Below, piece by piece: positions 8,637-14,240 of a stretch of 23,180 nt of DNA (its first letter is position 1; the number at the start of each line of letters is the position of its first letter). The DNA comes from JAMCZZ01 sp964363695. Its GTDB lineage: Bacteria; Patescibacteriota; UBA1384; XYA2-FULL-43-10; 1-14-0-10-43-13. The translations under genes and the position numbers were made by a program. The stretch spans positions 1 to 23,180 of the forward strand of contig CAYIJI010000012.1 of the NCBI GenBank assembly GCA_964363695.1. Reading direction: 5' to 3'. The notes beneath the pieces are model-generated. The model worked only from the letters and a program-made list of their open reading frames with translations. It did no database searches and was not told where the DNA came from.

Positions 8637-8672
8637 ATTTAGGGGTCTCCATCGTAAGGTGAGGGGTCTACT

Positions 8673-8972
8673 ATGAAAAAACAACTTTTAATCGACAATC
8701 AGAATGCACTTCAGAATTACTGCCGAAAGAACCAAATTAATTATTTTGGTATTTTTGGCTCTTTTGCCCGCGGAGAAGCGAATGACGACAGTGACATTGA
8801 TATAATGGTTGACTTCGAAGAAACAAAATCTCTTATGAAAATTGGTGGCATCCAATACGATTTAGAGGAAAGGCTTGGCCGTCCGGTTGATCTTGTTTCT
8901 AGAAAGAACATTAAACCAAGTATCAAGAAAAATATATTAAATGATATGAAAGTTCTATATGAAAAAAGATGA
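8673..8972 (+). CDS. mntA: MntA-type nucleotidyltransferase antitoxin
   Basis: The 99-residue protein is a minimal nucleotidyltransferase. It carries the GSx10DxD signature at G29-S30 and D41-x-D43 (GIFGSFARGEANDDSDIDI), which binds the nucleotide and Mg2+. In HepT-MntA systems this protein neutralises the HEPN toxin by adding AMP groups to a tyrosine next to the toxin active site. It overlaps hepT by 14 nt, which implies translational coupling. The start codon lies 1-2 nt after the 3' end of the group II intron, and its Shine-Dalgarno-like GAGGGG (8661-8666) is in intron sequence. Genomic context and motif agree, so the assignment is strong. Confidence 0.92.
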   Translation: MKKQLLIDNQNALQNYCRKNQINYFGIFGSFARGEANDDSDIDIMVDFEETKSLMKIGGIQYDLEERLGRPVDLVSRKNIKPSIKKNILNDMKVLYEKR

Positions 8973-9285
8973 AGTCTATCTTAAAGATATGCTGGACGCC
9001 GTAGACCAGATTCTTGAGTATTGCAAAGGTTTTGATTATATAAAATTTGCCAACACCAAGCTTGTGCAAGACGCCGTCATGAGAAACTTGGAGATTTTAG
9101 GTGAAGCAGCAAAAAAGTTATCAACTGACCTGAGAGAAAAAAATCCCGATTTGCCTATTAAGGAAGCAATTGGAATGCGCAATCTCTTAGTCCATGAATA
9201 CGATTATGTAAATGTCGATGAGGTTTGGAAAGTGGTTGAGGAAGATCTGCTAGAACTAGCAAGTCAACTCCGAAAATTGCTTTAG
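8959..9285 (+). CDS. hepT: HepT-type HEPN ribonuclease toxin (DUF86)
   Basis: This 108-residue, all-helical protein carries the HEPN RNase motif R-x4-H-x-Y at R74-N-L-L-V-H79-E-Y81. Y81 is the residue that the partner MntA would be expected to AMPylate. Family members cleave RNA and stop growth when the antitoxin is lost. The N-terminal half has the usual DUF86 pattern (YLKDMLDAVDQILEY, AVMRNLEILGEAAKKLS). Length is normal for the family. It overlaps mntA and is followed by a strong terminator, so the two genes form a complete operon. Confidence 0.93.
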   Translation: MKKDEVYLKDMLDAVDQILEYCKGFDYIKFANTKLVQDAVMRNLEILGEAAKKLSTDLREKNPDLPIKEAIGMRNLLVHEYDYVNVDEVWKVVEEDLLELASQLRKLL

Positions 9286-9336
9286 AAATAATACTAAACT
9301 GGTCTCTGAAAGATTGTGTTTTGAAATAAAAAAAAC

Positions 9337-9358
9337 GACCACCGAAGTGGTCTTTTTT
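9337..9358 (+). terminator. intrinsic terminator of the mntA-hepT operon
   Basis: GACCAC, a CGAA loop, GTGGTC and six Ts follow hepT by about 50 nt. An A-run just upstream makes the hairpin usable on the minus strand too, where it would end the transcript coming from 10505. Confidence 0.9.
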
Positions 9359-9407
9359 CGTTGGATCTGCGTGGTTGCAGAAGTTCGAGCTTAAGAGTTT
9401 TAAAGGT

Positions 9408-9557
9408 TTAGCTTTTTACCCAAACTCTCAGCATCGGTCCGTCTGGGCCATATTCCAATTGAACGTTTTTGCCGACTACCAGACTTGTCGCCTTTTTTCC
9501 GTCTGTAATTGTGGTATTTGGAAAAAAGAAAAAGAAAGAAAAAAGGACGCTACATTT
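9408..9557 (-). pseudogene. probable C-terminal gene fragment
   Basis: On the minus strand 37 codons before a TAA at 9408-9410 read like real protein (TITDGKKATSLVVGKNVQLE, then YGPDGPMLRVWVKS). Upstream the frame passes through an A/T homopolymer that encodes a run of Phe and reaches a stop at 9558-9560, with no plausible start. The ATSLVVGKNVQLEY stretch faintly recalls staphylococcal-nuclease-like proteins, but this is weak. I read it as the tail of a decayed gene cut off by the homopolymer region. Otherwise the 320-nt stretch 9286-9607 holds only the hepT terminator. Confidence 0.35.
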
Positions 9558-9607
9558 TTAAGCACGGTTTTGACGATAAGACTAGTAGATTTAGGAAGCA
9601 ACCTTGT

Positions 9608-10276
9608 CTACATGAGTCCTGAAATTTCCAGGTATTTTTTGACTTCTTTTTCCAAGAAAGACTTAACTTTGTCACTGGCTACCACGGGCAAACTATCGTT
9701 TATCTGTTCGATACCAAAATCCTGAATATCTTGAAAATAAACAAGTTGAGATAAAAATAGTTTAGAACTGAAAATGTCGCCATAATTTTTTTTGGCTAAG
9801 TTGATAATTTCTTTCAGATCAAAATGATTATTGTAGATCAAGCAAAAAATATCGTAGTAGTCGCGCCAGACACCGCGGCGACCGATTGTATAGGCCTTTT
9901 GTGCTGCAAGTCCGGAAAGTGAAAAAAGGCGAATATTATTATCTAAAAAAATGAGATCAAATACTTTGGGAAAAGGATAAAACAGAAAAGTTATTTTAAC
10001 TTTGTTGTCGATGATGAGACTGAGTTCATCCGTAGTATCTAATGTGGGCGAGACAGAAGTAAAATGAAGTTGGCTGATTTTTTCCAGCAAACTTTTAGTT
10101 ATTGGTTTTTGTGTGAAAAAATCAAAATCGTACGACTGGCGATGTTGTATTTGGAGCGCAATTGCTGTTCCGCCGCCAAGAGTGAAATCACCCAGAATCG
10201 GCTGTAACTTCAAAAAAACTTCTTGTCGTTCTTTATTCAATATTTCGAGATGTATTTTTGAGGTATTTTTGTTCAT
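9608..10276 (-). CDS. AbiEii/AbiGii-type nucleotidyltransferase toxin
   Basis: The 222-residue protein has the AbiEii/DUF1814 nucleotidyltransferase core: FTLGGGTAIALQIQHRQSYDFDFF at about residues 31-54, with GGGT and the metal-binding D50-x-D52. A central LSGLAAQKAYTIGRRGVWRDYYDIF motif carries the Lys and Arg/Asp residues typical of the family. Well-studied members transfer nucleotides, for example to tRNA acceptor ends, and block translation. They act as the toxin of AbiE phage-abortive-infection systems. The 5' end overlaps the small upstream gene by 44 nt, a common arrangement for antitoxin-toxin pairs. The partner is not a recognisable AbiEi, so classification as a functional TA pair is an inference. 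Confidence 0.85.
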   Translation of the reverse strand: MNKNTSKIHLEILNKERQEVFLKLQPILGDFTLGGGTAIALQIQHRQSYDFDFFTQKPITKSLLEKISQLHFTSVSPTLDTTDELSLIIDNKVKITFLFYPFPKVFDLIFLDNNIRLFSLSGLAAQKAYTIGRRGVWRDYYDIFCLIYNNHFDLKEIINLAKKNYGDIFSSKLFLSQLVYFQDIQDFGIEQINDSLPVVASDKVKSFLEKEVKKYLEISGLM

Positions 10277-10505
10277 CGATAGGTTCCTTTGTTTTGAGAA
10301 TATAGTTGTTAATAAAAAGAAAAACAGACCTAGAATAAACTTTTTTTGGGTACTTTAGGTATAATTCCTTGATTTTTTTTATTCCGATTAATTGTTCCAT
10401 CTTTTTAATATCGTCAATCTCACCAAAACTCATTATCTGATGAATTGTTTCAGGGTTGTCCAGCTGTGATTTTTGATTGTACCAAGTAAATTTATGATAT
10501 TGCAT
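10233..10505 (-). CDS. small partner (putative antitoxin) of the AbiEii-type toxin
   Basis: The product is a 90-residue protein beginning MQYHKFTWYNQKSQLDNPET. It is mostly helical and basic, with the line IHQIMSFGEIDDIKKMEQLI and a C-terminal YSRSVFLFINNYILKTKEPI. I do not recognise a named family, but small helical proteins of this size commonly precede AbiEii genes. The ATG at 10505 is chosen because a TGCTATAAT extended -10 lies 6 nt upstream. No Shine-Dalgarno is present, so translation is leaderless. Longer readings from upstream starts run into the MITE and are not credible. The last 44 nt overlap the toxin gene. Confidence 0.75.
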   Translation of the reverse strand: MQYHKFTWYNQKSQLDNPETIHQIMSFGEIDDIKKMEQLIGIKKIKELYLKYPKKVYSRSVFLFINNYILKTKEPIDEQKYLKNTSRNIE

Positions 10506-10511
10506 ATGTTT

Positions 10512-10520
10512 ATTATAGCA
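10512..10520 (-). promoter_or_regulatory. extended -10 promoter, leaderless start
   Basis: TGCTATAAT on the minus strand is a perfect extended -10 box. Only 6 nt separate it from the ATG at 10505. The -35 position is weak, as is usual for extended -10 promoters. Confidence 0.75.
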
Positions 10521-10546
10521 TTTATTTAATTTCATTAATAGATAAT

Positions 10547-10714
10547 TAAGAGCCTGTCTAATAGCTACTCCTGAAGATAGAAACGAGGAGATTTTGAGCG
10601 AAAAACACAAAGTATGAGGAAAGATAGCCAAAGCTACCTTGACGAGTAATTTGTGTTTTGCAGCCAAAATATACCGTTTATAGCTATCGGATGTAGTTAT
10701 TAGACAGGCTCTAA
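10547..10714. mobile_element. MITE-like element with 19-bp terminal inverted repeats
   Basis: GAGCCTGTCTAATAGCTAC (10550-10568) and its inverted copy (10693-10711) differ at one position and bound a 162-bp element. It is flanked by the direct repeat TAA (10547-10549 and 10712-10714), consistent with a 3-bp target duplication. A second inverted pair (AAAACACAAA and TTTGTGTTTT) lies inside. There is no transposase, so a full-length partner would have to move it. The GAGCCTGTC tips and TNA duplication recall IS5-family (IS1031-like) elements, but that link is tentative. Confidence 0.8.
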
Positions 10715-10727
10715 GTCTATTTCAGAA

Positions 10728-10755
10728 GAAAAACACCAATTTGTTGGTGTTTTTC
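10728..10755. terminator. orphan bidirectional terminator
   Basis: AAAAACACCAA, a short loop and TTGGTGTTTTT form an 11-bp stem with A- and T-runs. No gene end lies directly beside it: the neighbours diverge from this point. It may insulate the two toxin-antitoxin operons or be left over from a lost gene. The rest of 10715-10850 shows nothing else. Confidence 0.75.
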
Positions 10756-10850
10756 CTTTGTTTCTTCTTGGCATTATGGTATCAACTATCTCTACAATTT
10801 TAAAGTTATTTTCATTTATAGCAAAAATCAAACAAGTAGCTTTTTGTCTC

Positions 10851-10881
10851 TTGACAAATAATATACAATTTATATACAATT
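10851..10881 (+). promoter_or_regulatory. promoter and candidate operator of the RHH-PIN operon
   Basis: TTGACA (10851-10856), an 18-nt spacer and TACAAT (10875-10880) form a strong promoter. The spacer and -10 box contain two direct copies of ATATACAATT (10861-10870 and 10872-10881), 11 bp apart. That is about one helical turn, the usual geometry for ribbon-helix-helix dimers, so autoregulation by the downstream antitoxin is likely. Confidence 0.75.
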
Positions 10882-10903
10882 ATTGTTGAAAGGAATAAAC
10901 ACT

Positions 10904-11146
10904 ATGAAAGCAAAGAACAAAACAATTAACATCTCGCTCTCGTCTGAGCTAGTCAAACAAATCGATCGTAAAGCGGTCGAAGAATTTCGCAGCCGGTCGG
11001 AGTTAATTAGGGAGGCAGCACTTAATTACATCCAAACCAAAAGCAATTGGAGCGTTCTGCAAAACGATCTTACAACACGGGCAAAAAAAATGAAGATTAA
11101 AAACGAAGACCAGATTGAAAAACTAGTTGATTCAATGCGCAAATGA
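10904..11146 (+). CDS. ribbon-helix-helix (CopG/ParD-like) antitoxin
   Basis: From the ATG at 10904 the protein has 80 residues. It begins MKAKNKTINISLSSELVKQI, the beta-strand and first helix of an RHH DNA-binding domain, and continues with SRSELIREAALNYIQ, the typical second helix. The C-terminal ~35 residues (LTTRAKKMKIKNEDQIEKLV) would wrap the toxin. The ATG is preferred over an upstream TTG because AAAGGA lies 9 nt before it and the promoter at 10851-10880 would start the RNA near 10887. Its stop overlaps the PIN gene start (ATGA). Its expected role is to bind and inhibit the PIN RNase and repress the operon. Confidence 0.87.
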   Translation: MKAKNKTINISLSSELVKQIDRKAVEEFRSRSELIREAALNYIQTKSNWSVLQNDLTTRAKKMKIKNEDQIEKLVDSMRK

Positions 11147-11547
11147 TAAAAGTAGTCTTGGACACGAATATCTACTTATCTGGTTTGATATTCCCTGGAT
11201 CGGCGCCGGAGGAGGTTTTGAATTTAGGAAGAAAAAGACAAATTCTTGTTTATATTTCGCCCTTTATTCTTTCTGAGATTAAAAATATTTTGATAAGCAA
11301 GTTCGACTATTCTGATGACTACGCAAAAAAGTTAACAGATGAAGTTCTGAAATTTACGGTTTTGATTCAGCCGATAACAAAAATTAATATCATAAAAGAA
11401 AATAAAGATGATAATCATATCTTGGAATGTGCCGTTGCGGCCAAAGCCGATTTTCTTGTGTCAGGTGACAAAAAGCATATCCTTCATCTTAAAAAAATCA
11501 AAGACACAAAAATTATTTCAGCAAAAGAATTTTTAACAATGCCCTAG
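11143..11547 (+). CDS. PIN-domain ribonuclease toxin
   Basis: This 134-residue protein matches the PIN-family putative toxin group. Acidic catalytic residues appear at the expected places: D7 (VVLDTN), E45 (FILSEIKNIL), D89/D90 (KENKDDNHILECA) and D109 (FLVSGDKKH). Together they hold Mg2+ for RNA cleavage. The GLIFPGSAPEEVL stretch after the first strand is typical of this subgroup. The gene overlaps the RHH antitoxin by 4 nt, the classic VapBC-like coupling. It converges on tRNA-Asn. The target RNA cannot be told from sequence. Confidence 0.9.
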   Translation: MIKVVLDTNIYLSGLIFPGSAPEEVLNLGRKRQILVYISPFILSEIKNILISKFDYSDDYAKKLTDEVLKFTVLIQPITKINIIKENKDDNHILECAVAAKADFLVSGDKKHILHLKKIKDTKIISAKEFLTMP

Positions 11548-11560
11548 CCTTCAAGGAAGA

Positions 11561-11678
11561 TAATAAAAAAATAGTAATTATGGCTCCCTGGACTGGACTC
11601 GAACCAGTAACCTAGCGATTAACAGTCGCTTGCTCTGCCAATTGAGCTACCAGGGAGCGTAATTACTATTTTTTATTA
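11561..11678. repeat. long inverted repeat enclosing tRNA-Asn
   Basis: TAATAAAAAAATAGTAATTA on the left (11561-11580) and TAATTACTATTTTTTATTA on the right (11660-11678) are inverted copies differing by one A. The arms directly abut the tRNA, so the primary transcript could extend the acceptor stem by ~19 bp. The left arm, read on the minus strand, ends in a U-run and may double as the tRNA terminator. Confidence 0.8.
11581..11656 (-). tRNA. tRNA-Asn (anticodon GUU), CCA encoded
   Basis: On the minus strand the cloverleaf is complete. The acceptor stem is TCCCTGG:CCAGGGA, the D-arm is GCTC...GAGC, the anticodon stem is AGCGA/TCGCT around loop CTGTTAA with anticodon GTT, and the T-arm is ACTGG-TTCGAGT-CCAGT. 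The discriminator is G and the 3' CCA is encoded (11581-11583). A TTGATA box about 25 nt upstream with AGTAAT may be its promoter. The rest of 11679-11868 is AT-rich; I see no other gene in it. Confidence 0.96.
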
Positions 11679-11868
11679 AGGTATTATCAAAAACATCTTT
11701 TGAGCTAAGACAGACCAATTTTATCAAAAAACTTGAGTTATGTAAATAATCCCGAAACATAGATATTTGCAGGGAGATTACGAGATAGAGGGATCATTGC
11801 TTTATCTGAATTCTTTTGGTAAAGATATTATAAACAAAGTAAAATAAATAATCAACCGGAGGTTATTA

Positions 11869-12375
11869 ATGTTAGAGGAAAACCGGCAAGACTTAAGCGA
11901 ATTTTTATATCTTTTTCAAAGCGACGAAGAGGGCTATAGGGCAAAAAAAGAAGTGGAACGGCAAGCTCAAATCAAATTCTCCTCTGATTTTGAAAAATTA
12001 AAACACGAGATCATCTGGCCGGTAATTGTAGAAGTAGGAAATGAGTTCATAAAATATGCTCATGATTATCATGTAACAGAGGAAAAAGAGTATTTGGATG
12101 CGATTGCCTGTTTTCATCCTGCCCATATGACTTTAAATATCTATCCCTCGTCCTTGGAGGAGAAATATAGAAAACCCGATACCGCGCCTTATATTTCTTT
12201 TGCTGCAAACAATTACGCTAAAAAAGTCGGTATAAATGTTTCTACAATGATGCCGGGAGAAGGGGGAAGTATCGGCTCTCATGGAGAATACAAGCCTGGA
12301 CAATTTACGAAAGATTTTGTCGAAAAAGAACTTATCAATGTGTTAAAAAATACTCTGATTTTTCACAATACGTAA
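11869..12375 (+). CDS. conserved-looking protein of unknown function
   Basis: The 168-residue protein appears cytosolic, without a signal or membrane segment. The N-terminal third is helical and charged (GYRAKKEVERQAQIKFSSDF). A central part, EIIWPVIVEVGNEFIKYAHD, is followed by strands with ACFHPAHMTLNIYP and PYISFAANNYAKKVGINVS. A Gly-rich MMPGEGGSIGSHGEY turn comes next, then a C-terminal helix. The alternation resembles small alpha/beta proteins annotated only as hypothetical; I cannot name a family. GGAGG lies 6 nt before the ATG. The gene is monocistronic and converges on the PAP2 gene, with no clear terminator between them. Confidence 0.8.
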   Translation: MLEENRQDLSEFLYLFQSDEEGYRAKKEVERQAQIKFSSDFEKLKHEIIWPVIVEVGNEFIKYAHDYHVTEEKEYLDAIACFHPAHMTLNIYPSSLEEKYRKPDTAPYISFAANNYAKKVGINVSTMMPGEGGSIGSHGEYKPGQFTKDFVEKELINVLKNTLIFHNT

Positions 12376-12453
12376 AAGTTTAGTAGCGCTTAGCATTTAA
12401 CCGTTTCCATGAAAATAGTCAAAGCTATAGTAAATAATCAAAGTATGATAAGT

Positions 12454-13122
12454 TCATACATCGGTTGTTTTGTCGAGATATTTTCTAATATAAAAATAAA
12501 GCAAAATCGACAAGAAAATGATACCGAATAGGTATCCGGCAATCACATCCGTCAACCAGTGGGCGCCCAAATATATTCTCGAAATTGAGACCAAAACTAT
12601 CAGGGTAAAAAATATTATTCCCATACCAATTCTTATGGTATAGGGTATTTTTTTGACAAAAAACATCGTTGCGATCAGGTATCCGAAAAATACTGTAAAA
12701 AAGACAACGTGGCCGCTCGGATAGCTCGGGCTTAATTGATGGTCTAAAACATAGACCAAACTTTGGTCGGGGCGGGGCCTGTTAATTATTATTTTAAATA
12801 GCGAGCTGAGTAATACTGCGGCTGGAGCAATAAGGGAGTAAATTGCTTCCCGATAATATTTCAAAGCGAAAAAGAGAGAGGCAAATCCCAAAACAACCCA
12901 AGCAGCGACCGTTGTCCTGCCGATATAGCTTACAAAAGATAGCATTTGAAAAAGGAGCGTTTTATTTAAAGTGGAATCGCCTTCTGCTTGCAAATCACGC
13001 GATAAGACTACATCAAATCTTAAAACCGGATGGAAGCGAACGAGGATCGAAAGGCCGATAATAAGCGCTAAGGCTATAAATAGAGAAAAGAGAGTTATTT
13101 TTTTAAGCAAATTTTTATTCAT
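12454..13122 (-). CDS. PAP2-family membrane phosphatase
   Basis: The 222-residue integral membrane protein has about six helices and the three-part PAP2 signature: KIIINRPRP (K-x6-R-P), SYPSGHVVFF (PSGH with the catalytic His), and SRIYLGAHWLTDV (S-R-x5-H-x3-D with the nucleophilic His). The family dephosphorylates lipid phosphates, typically undecaprenyl pyrophosphate or phosphatidic acid, on the outer face of the membrane. The exact substrate cannot be told. The stop is TGA. There is no Shine-Dalgarno. A TATAAT box lies 9 nt before the ATG, again suggesting a leaderless mRNA. Confidence 0.93.
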   Translation of the reverse strand: MNKNLLKKITLFSLFIALALIIGLSILVRFHPVLRFDVVLSRDLQAEGDSTLNKTLLFQMLSFVSYIGRTTVAAWVVLGFASLFFALKYYREAIYSLIAPAAVLLSSLFKIIINRPRPDQSLVYVLDHQLSPSYPSGHVVFFTVFFGYLIATMFFVKKIPYTIRIGMGIIFFTLIVLVSISRIYLGAHWLTDVIAGYLFGIIFLSILLYFYIRKYLDKTTDV

Positions 13123-13131
13123 GCCTAATTA

Positions 13132-13137
13132 ATTATA
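13132..13137 (-). promoter_or_regulatory. -10 box of the PAP2 gene, near-leaderless start
   Basis: TATAAT on the minus strand ends 9 nt before the ATG at 13122. No good -35 is visible and no ribosome-binding sequence lies between box and start. Confidence 0.5.
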
Positions 13138-13251
13138 TAGTATCTGACAAAATTTATAAATTATCAATAAATATTAGAACTTTAACTGCAATACAAAGAA
13201 TTGATAAATTATTGAAATAAATTAAACTTACTTATATGGAAGGTGTTTTTT

Positions 13252-13389
13252 ATGAAGAATAGAGACGCTAAAAAAGGCCCAAAAAGGGCAGAGAGGCAAA
13301 AAGCAATCGCTGGAAAATTTCCATTCCATCGAGTGGTTAAATTTAAACATATGATAAAAAAATTGCTCTCTTGGCGGAATAGAACTTAG
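13252..13389 (+). CDS. possible very small basic protein (45 residues)
   Basis: An ATG preceded by GGAAGG opens a 45-codon frame ending in TAG. The product (MKNRDAKKGPKRAERQKAIA, then a middle part with FPFHRVVKF, and a LLSWRNRT end) is strongly basic, with 18 Lys/Arg and few acidic residues. It could bind nucleic acid or the ribosome. It lies between the divergent PAP2 and gmk promoters. No family is recognised, and chance cannot be excluded for a frame this short. Confidence 0.45.
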   Translation: MKNRDAKKGPKRAERQKAIAGKFPFHRVVKFKHMIKKLLSWRNRT

Positions 13390-13430
13390 CTCAAAATAAA
13401 GCATAGAGCGAAGAGATATGTCCGTATGTT

Positions 13431-13470
13431 GTTATGACGAAAGCTCACGATCGTGAATAATCGTCATAAC
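13431..13470. repeat. 40-bp nested palindrome
   Basis: GTTATGACGA and TCGTCATAAC form a perfect 10-bp outer stem. Inside it TCACGATCGTGA is a second perfect palindrome. No U-run follows directly, so a simple terminator is unlikely. It lies 24 nt before the -35 box of the guanylate kinase gene and could be an operator or a small palindromic repeat. Confidence 0.7.
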
Positions 13471-13493
13471 AAAATTGAAAAATAATTTTTTCT

Positions 13494-13523
13494 TTGAAAA
13501 ATATGTTCTTTTTTGTGTATACT
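13494..13523 (+). promoter_or_regulatory. promoter of the guanylate kinase gene, leaderless
   Basis: TTGAAA (13494-13499), an 18-nt spacer and TATACT (13518-13523) are followed by the ATG only 7 nt later. No Shine-Dalgarno exists between them. Confidence 0.75.
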
Positions 13524-13530
13524 AGAGTTA

Positions 13531-14109
13531 ATGAACAACCAAGAAAAACCAATTATCGCTATTTGTGGTGTCGGCGGAGCCGGCAAAAATTCTGTTATGG
13601 AAATATTTAAACAATATCCTGATCGTTTCTCATTTTTTGTTTCTTATACCGACCGGCCGCAGAGAGAAGATGATATTCTAGATGAGAGTTACCATTTTAT
13701 TAGCCAAGAGGAGTTTTCCAAAGCAATAGATAATAACGAATTTATGGAATGGGAAGCGACCCGCGGTGAATTTCGATATGGCAGGAAAAAAGAAGACTTA
13801 GACAAAATTATACAATCAGGTCGAATACCTGTGATGAATATTGATGTAAAAGGAGCGGTAAAATTCAAAAAACTATACAATGTCATTTCCTTTTTTATCG
13901 TACCTCCTAGCAAAGAAGAAGCGCTTCGACGGATGATAAAAAGAGGTACAGATTCAGAAGAAGGTGTAAGGAATAGGATAGATCGATATGACCTCGAGAT
14001 GGGTTATAAAGACCAACTTGACTATGTCATAATTAATGATGATTTAGACCAAGCCCAAGACGAAATATTAAAGATTATTAATTCGCGAATTAATCAACCA
14101 ATTAACTGA
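13531..14109 (+). CDS. gmk: guanylate kinase
   Basis: The 192-residue protein converts GMP and ATP to GDP and ADP in purine nucleotide synthesis. It has the P-loop G13-VGGAGKNS, then the GMP-binding region SYTDRPQREDDILDESYHFI, a weakened EFRYG form of the usual NxYG loop, MNIDVKGA, the lid RGTDSEEGVRNRI, and DYVIINDDLDQA near the end. All are in family order and the length is normal. The GMP-binding region lacks the usual G of the R-x-G-E motif, so it is somewhat diverged. The ATG at 13531 is preferred over an upstream GTG because it lies 7 nt from the -10 box. The stop is TGA. Confidence 0.9.
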   Translation: MNNQEKPIIAICGVGGAGKNSVMEIFKQYPDRFSFFVSYTDRPQREDDILDESYHFISQEEFSKAIDNNEFMEWEATRGEFRYGRKKEDLDKIIQSGRIPVMNIDVKGAVKFKKLYNVISFFIVPPSKEEALRRMIKRGTDSEEGVRNRIDRYDLEMGYKDQLDYVIINDDLDQAQDEILKIINSRINQPIN

Positions 14110-14111
14110 CT

Positions 14112-14224
14112 TAGTAATTTAAAATTTTCAATTTAGAATTTAAAATGAATTTTCAATGGTTCAATGTTTAAACATTAAAAATTAAAGTTTTTAAATTGAT
14201 TTTAAATTTTAAATTTTAAATTTA
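14112..14224. repeat. AT-rich intergenic repeat
   Basis: The stretch is almost entirely AAATTT/TTTAAA-type sequence. It contains CAATGGTTCAAT (14154-14165), and the reverse complement of that 12-mer occurs at 18650-18661 in the similar spacer between nrdD and nrdG. I take the two as inverted copies of a degenerate dispersed repeat. No gene is seen in it. Confidence 0.55.
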
Positions 14225-14240
14225 GTAATCGGAGGAAGAA

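Larger units (their letters stand above)
6715..8671 (+). mobile_element. complete group II intron with maturase/reverse transcriptase
   Basis: The 5' end GTGCGCC matches the bacterial group II consensus. About 520 nt of structured domain I-III RNA come before the ORF, which lies in domain IV. Domain V is at 8604-8636 and a short domain VI region follows. The 3' end is taken as the AC at 8670-8671; the AT at 8673-8674 is an alternative. A candidate EBS1, CATAAC, occurs at 6852-6857 and again near 7094; it pairs with GTTATG at 6708-6713 just before the 5' junction. All required parts appear intact, so the intron may still be mobile. It sits between a promoter and mntA. Confidence 0.88.

Noticed and set aside
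9375..9725. plus-strand frame of 116 codons after the hepT terminator
   Set aside because: It has Lys-rich low-complexity sequence and overlaps the AbiEii gene on the other strand. No ribosome site is present.
10506..10667. longer N-terminus for the AbiEii partner protein
   Set aside because: The extra residues would be encoded by the promoter and the MITE end. A strong extended -10 box and ATG at 10505 give a better start.
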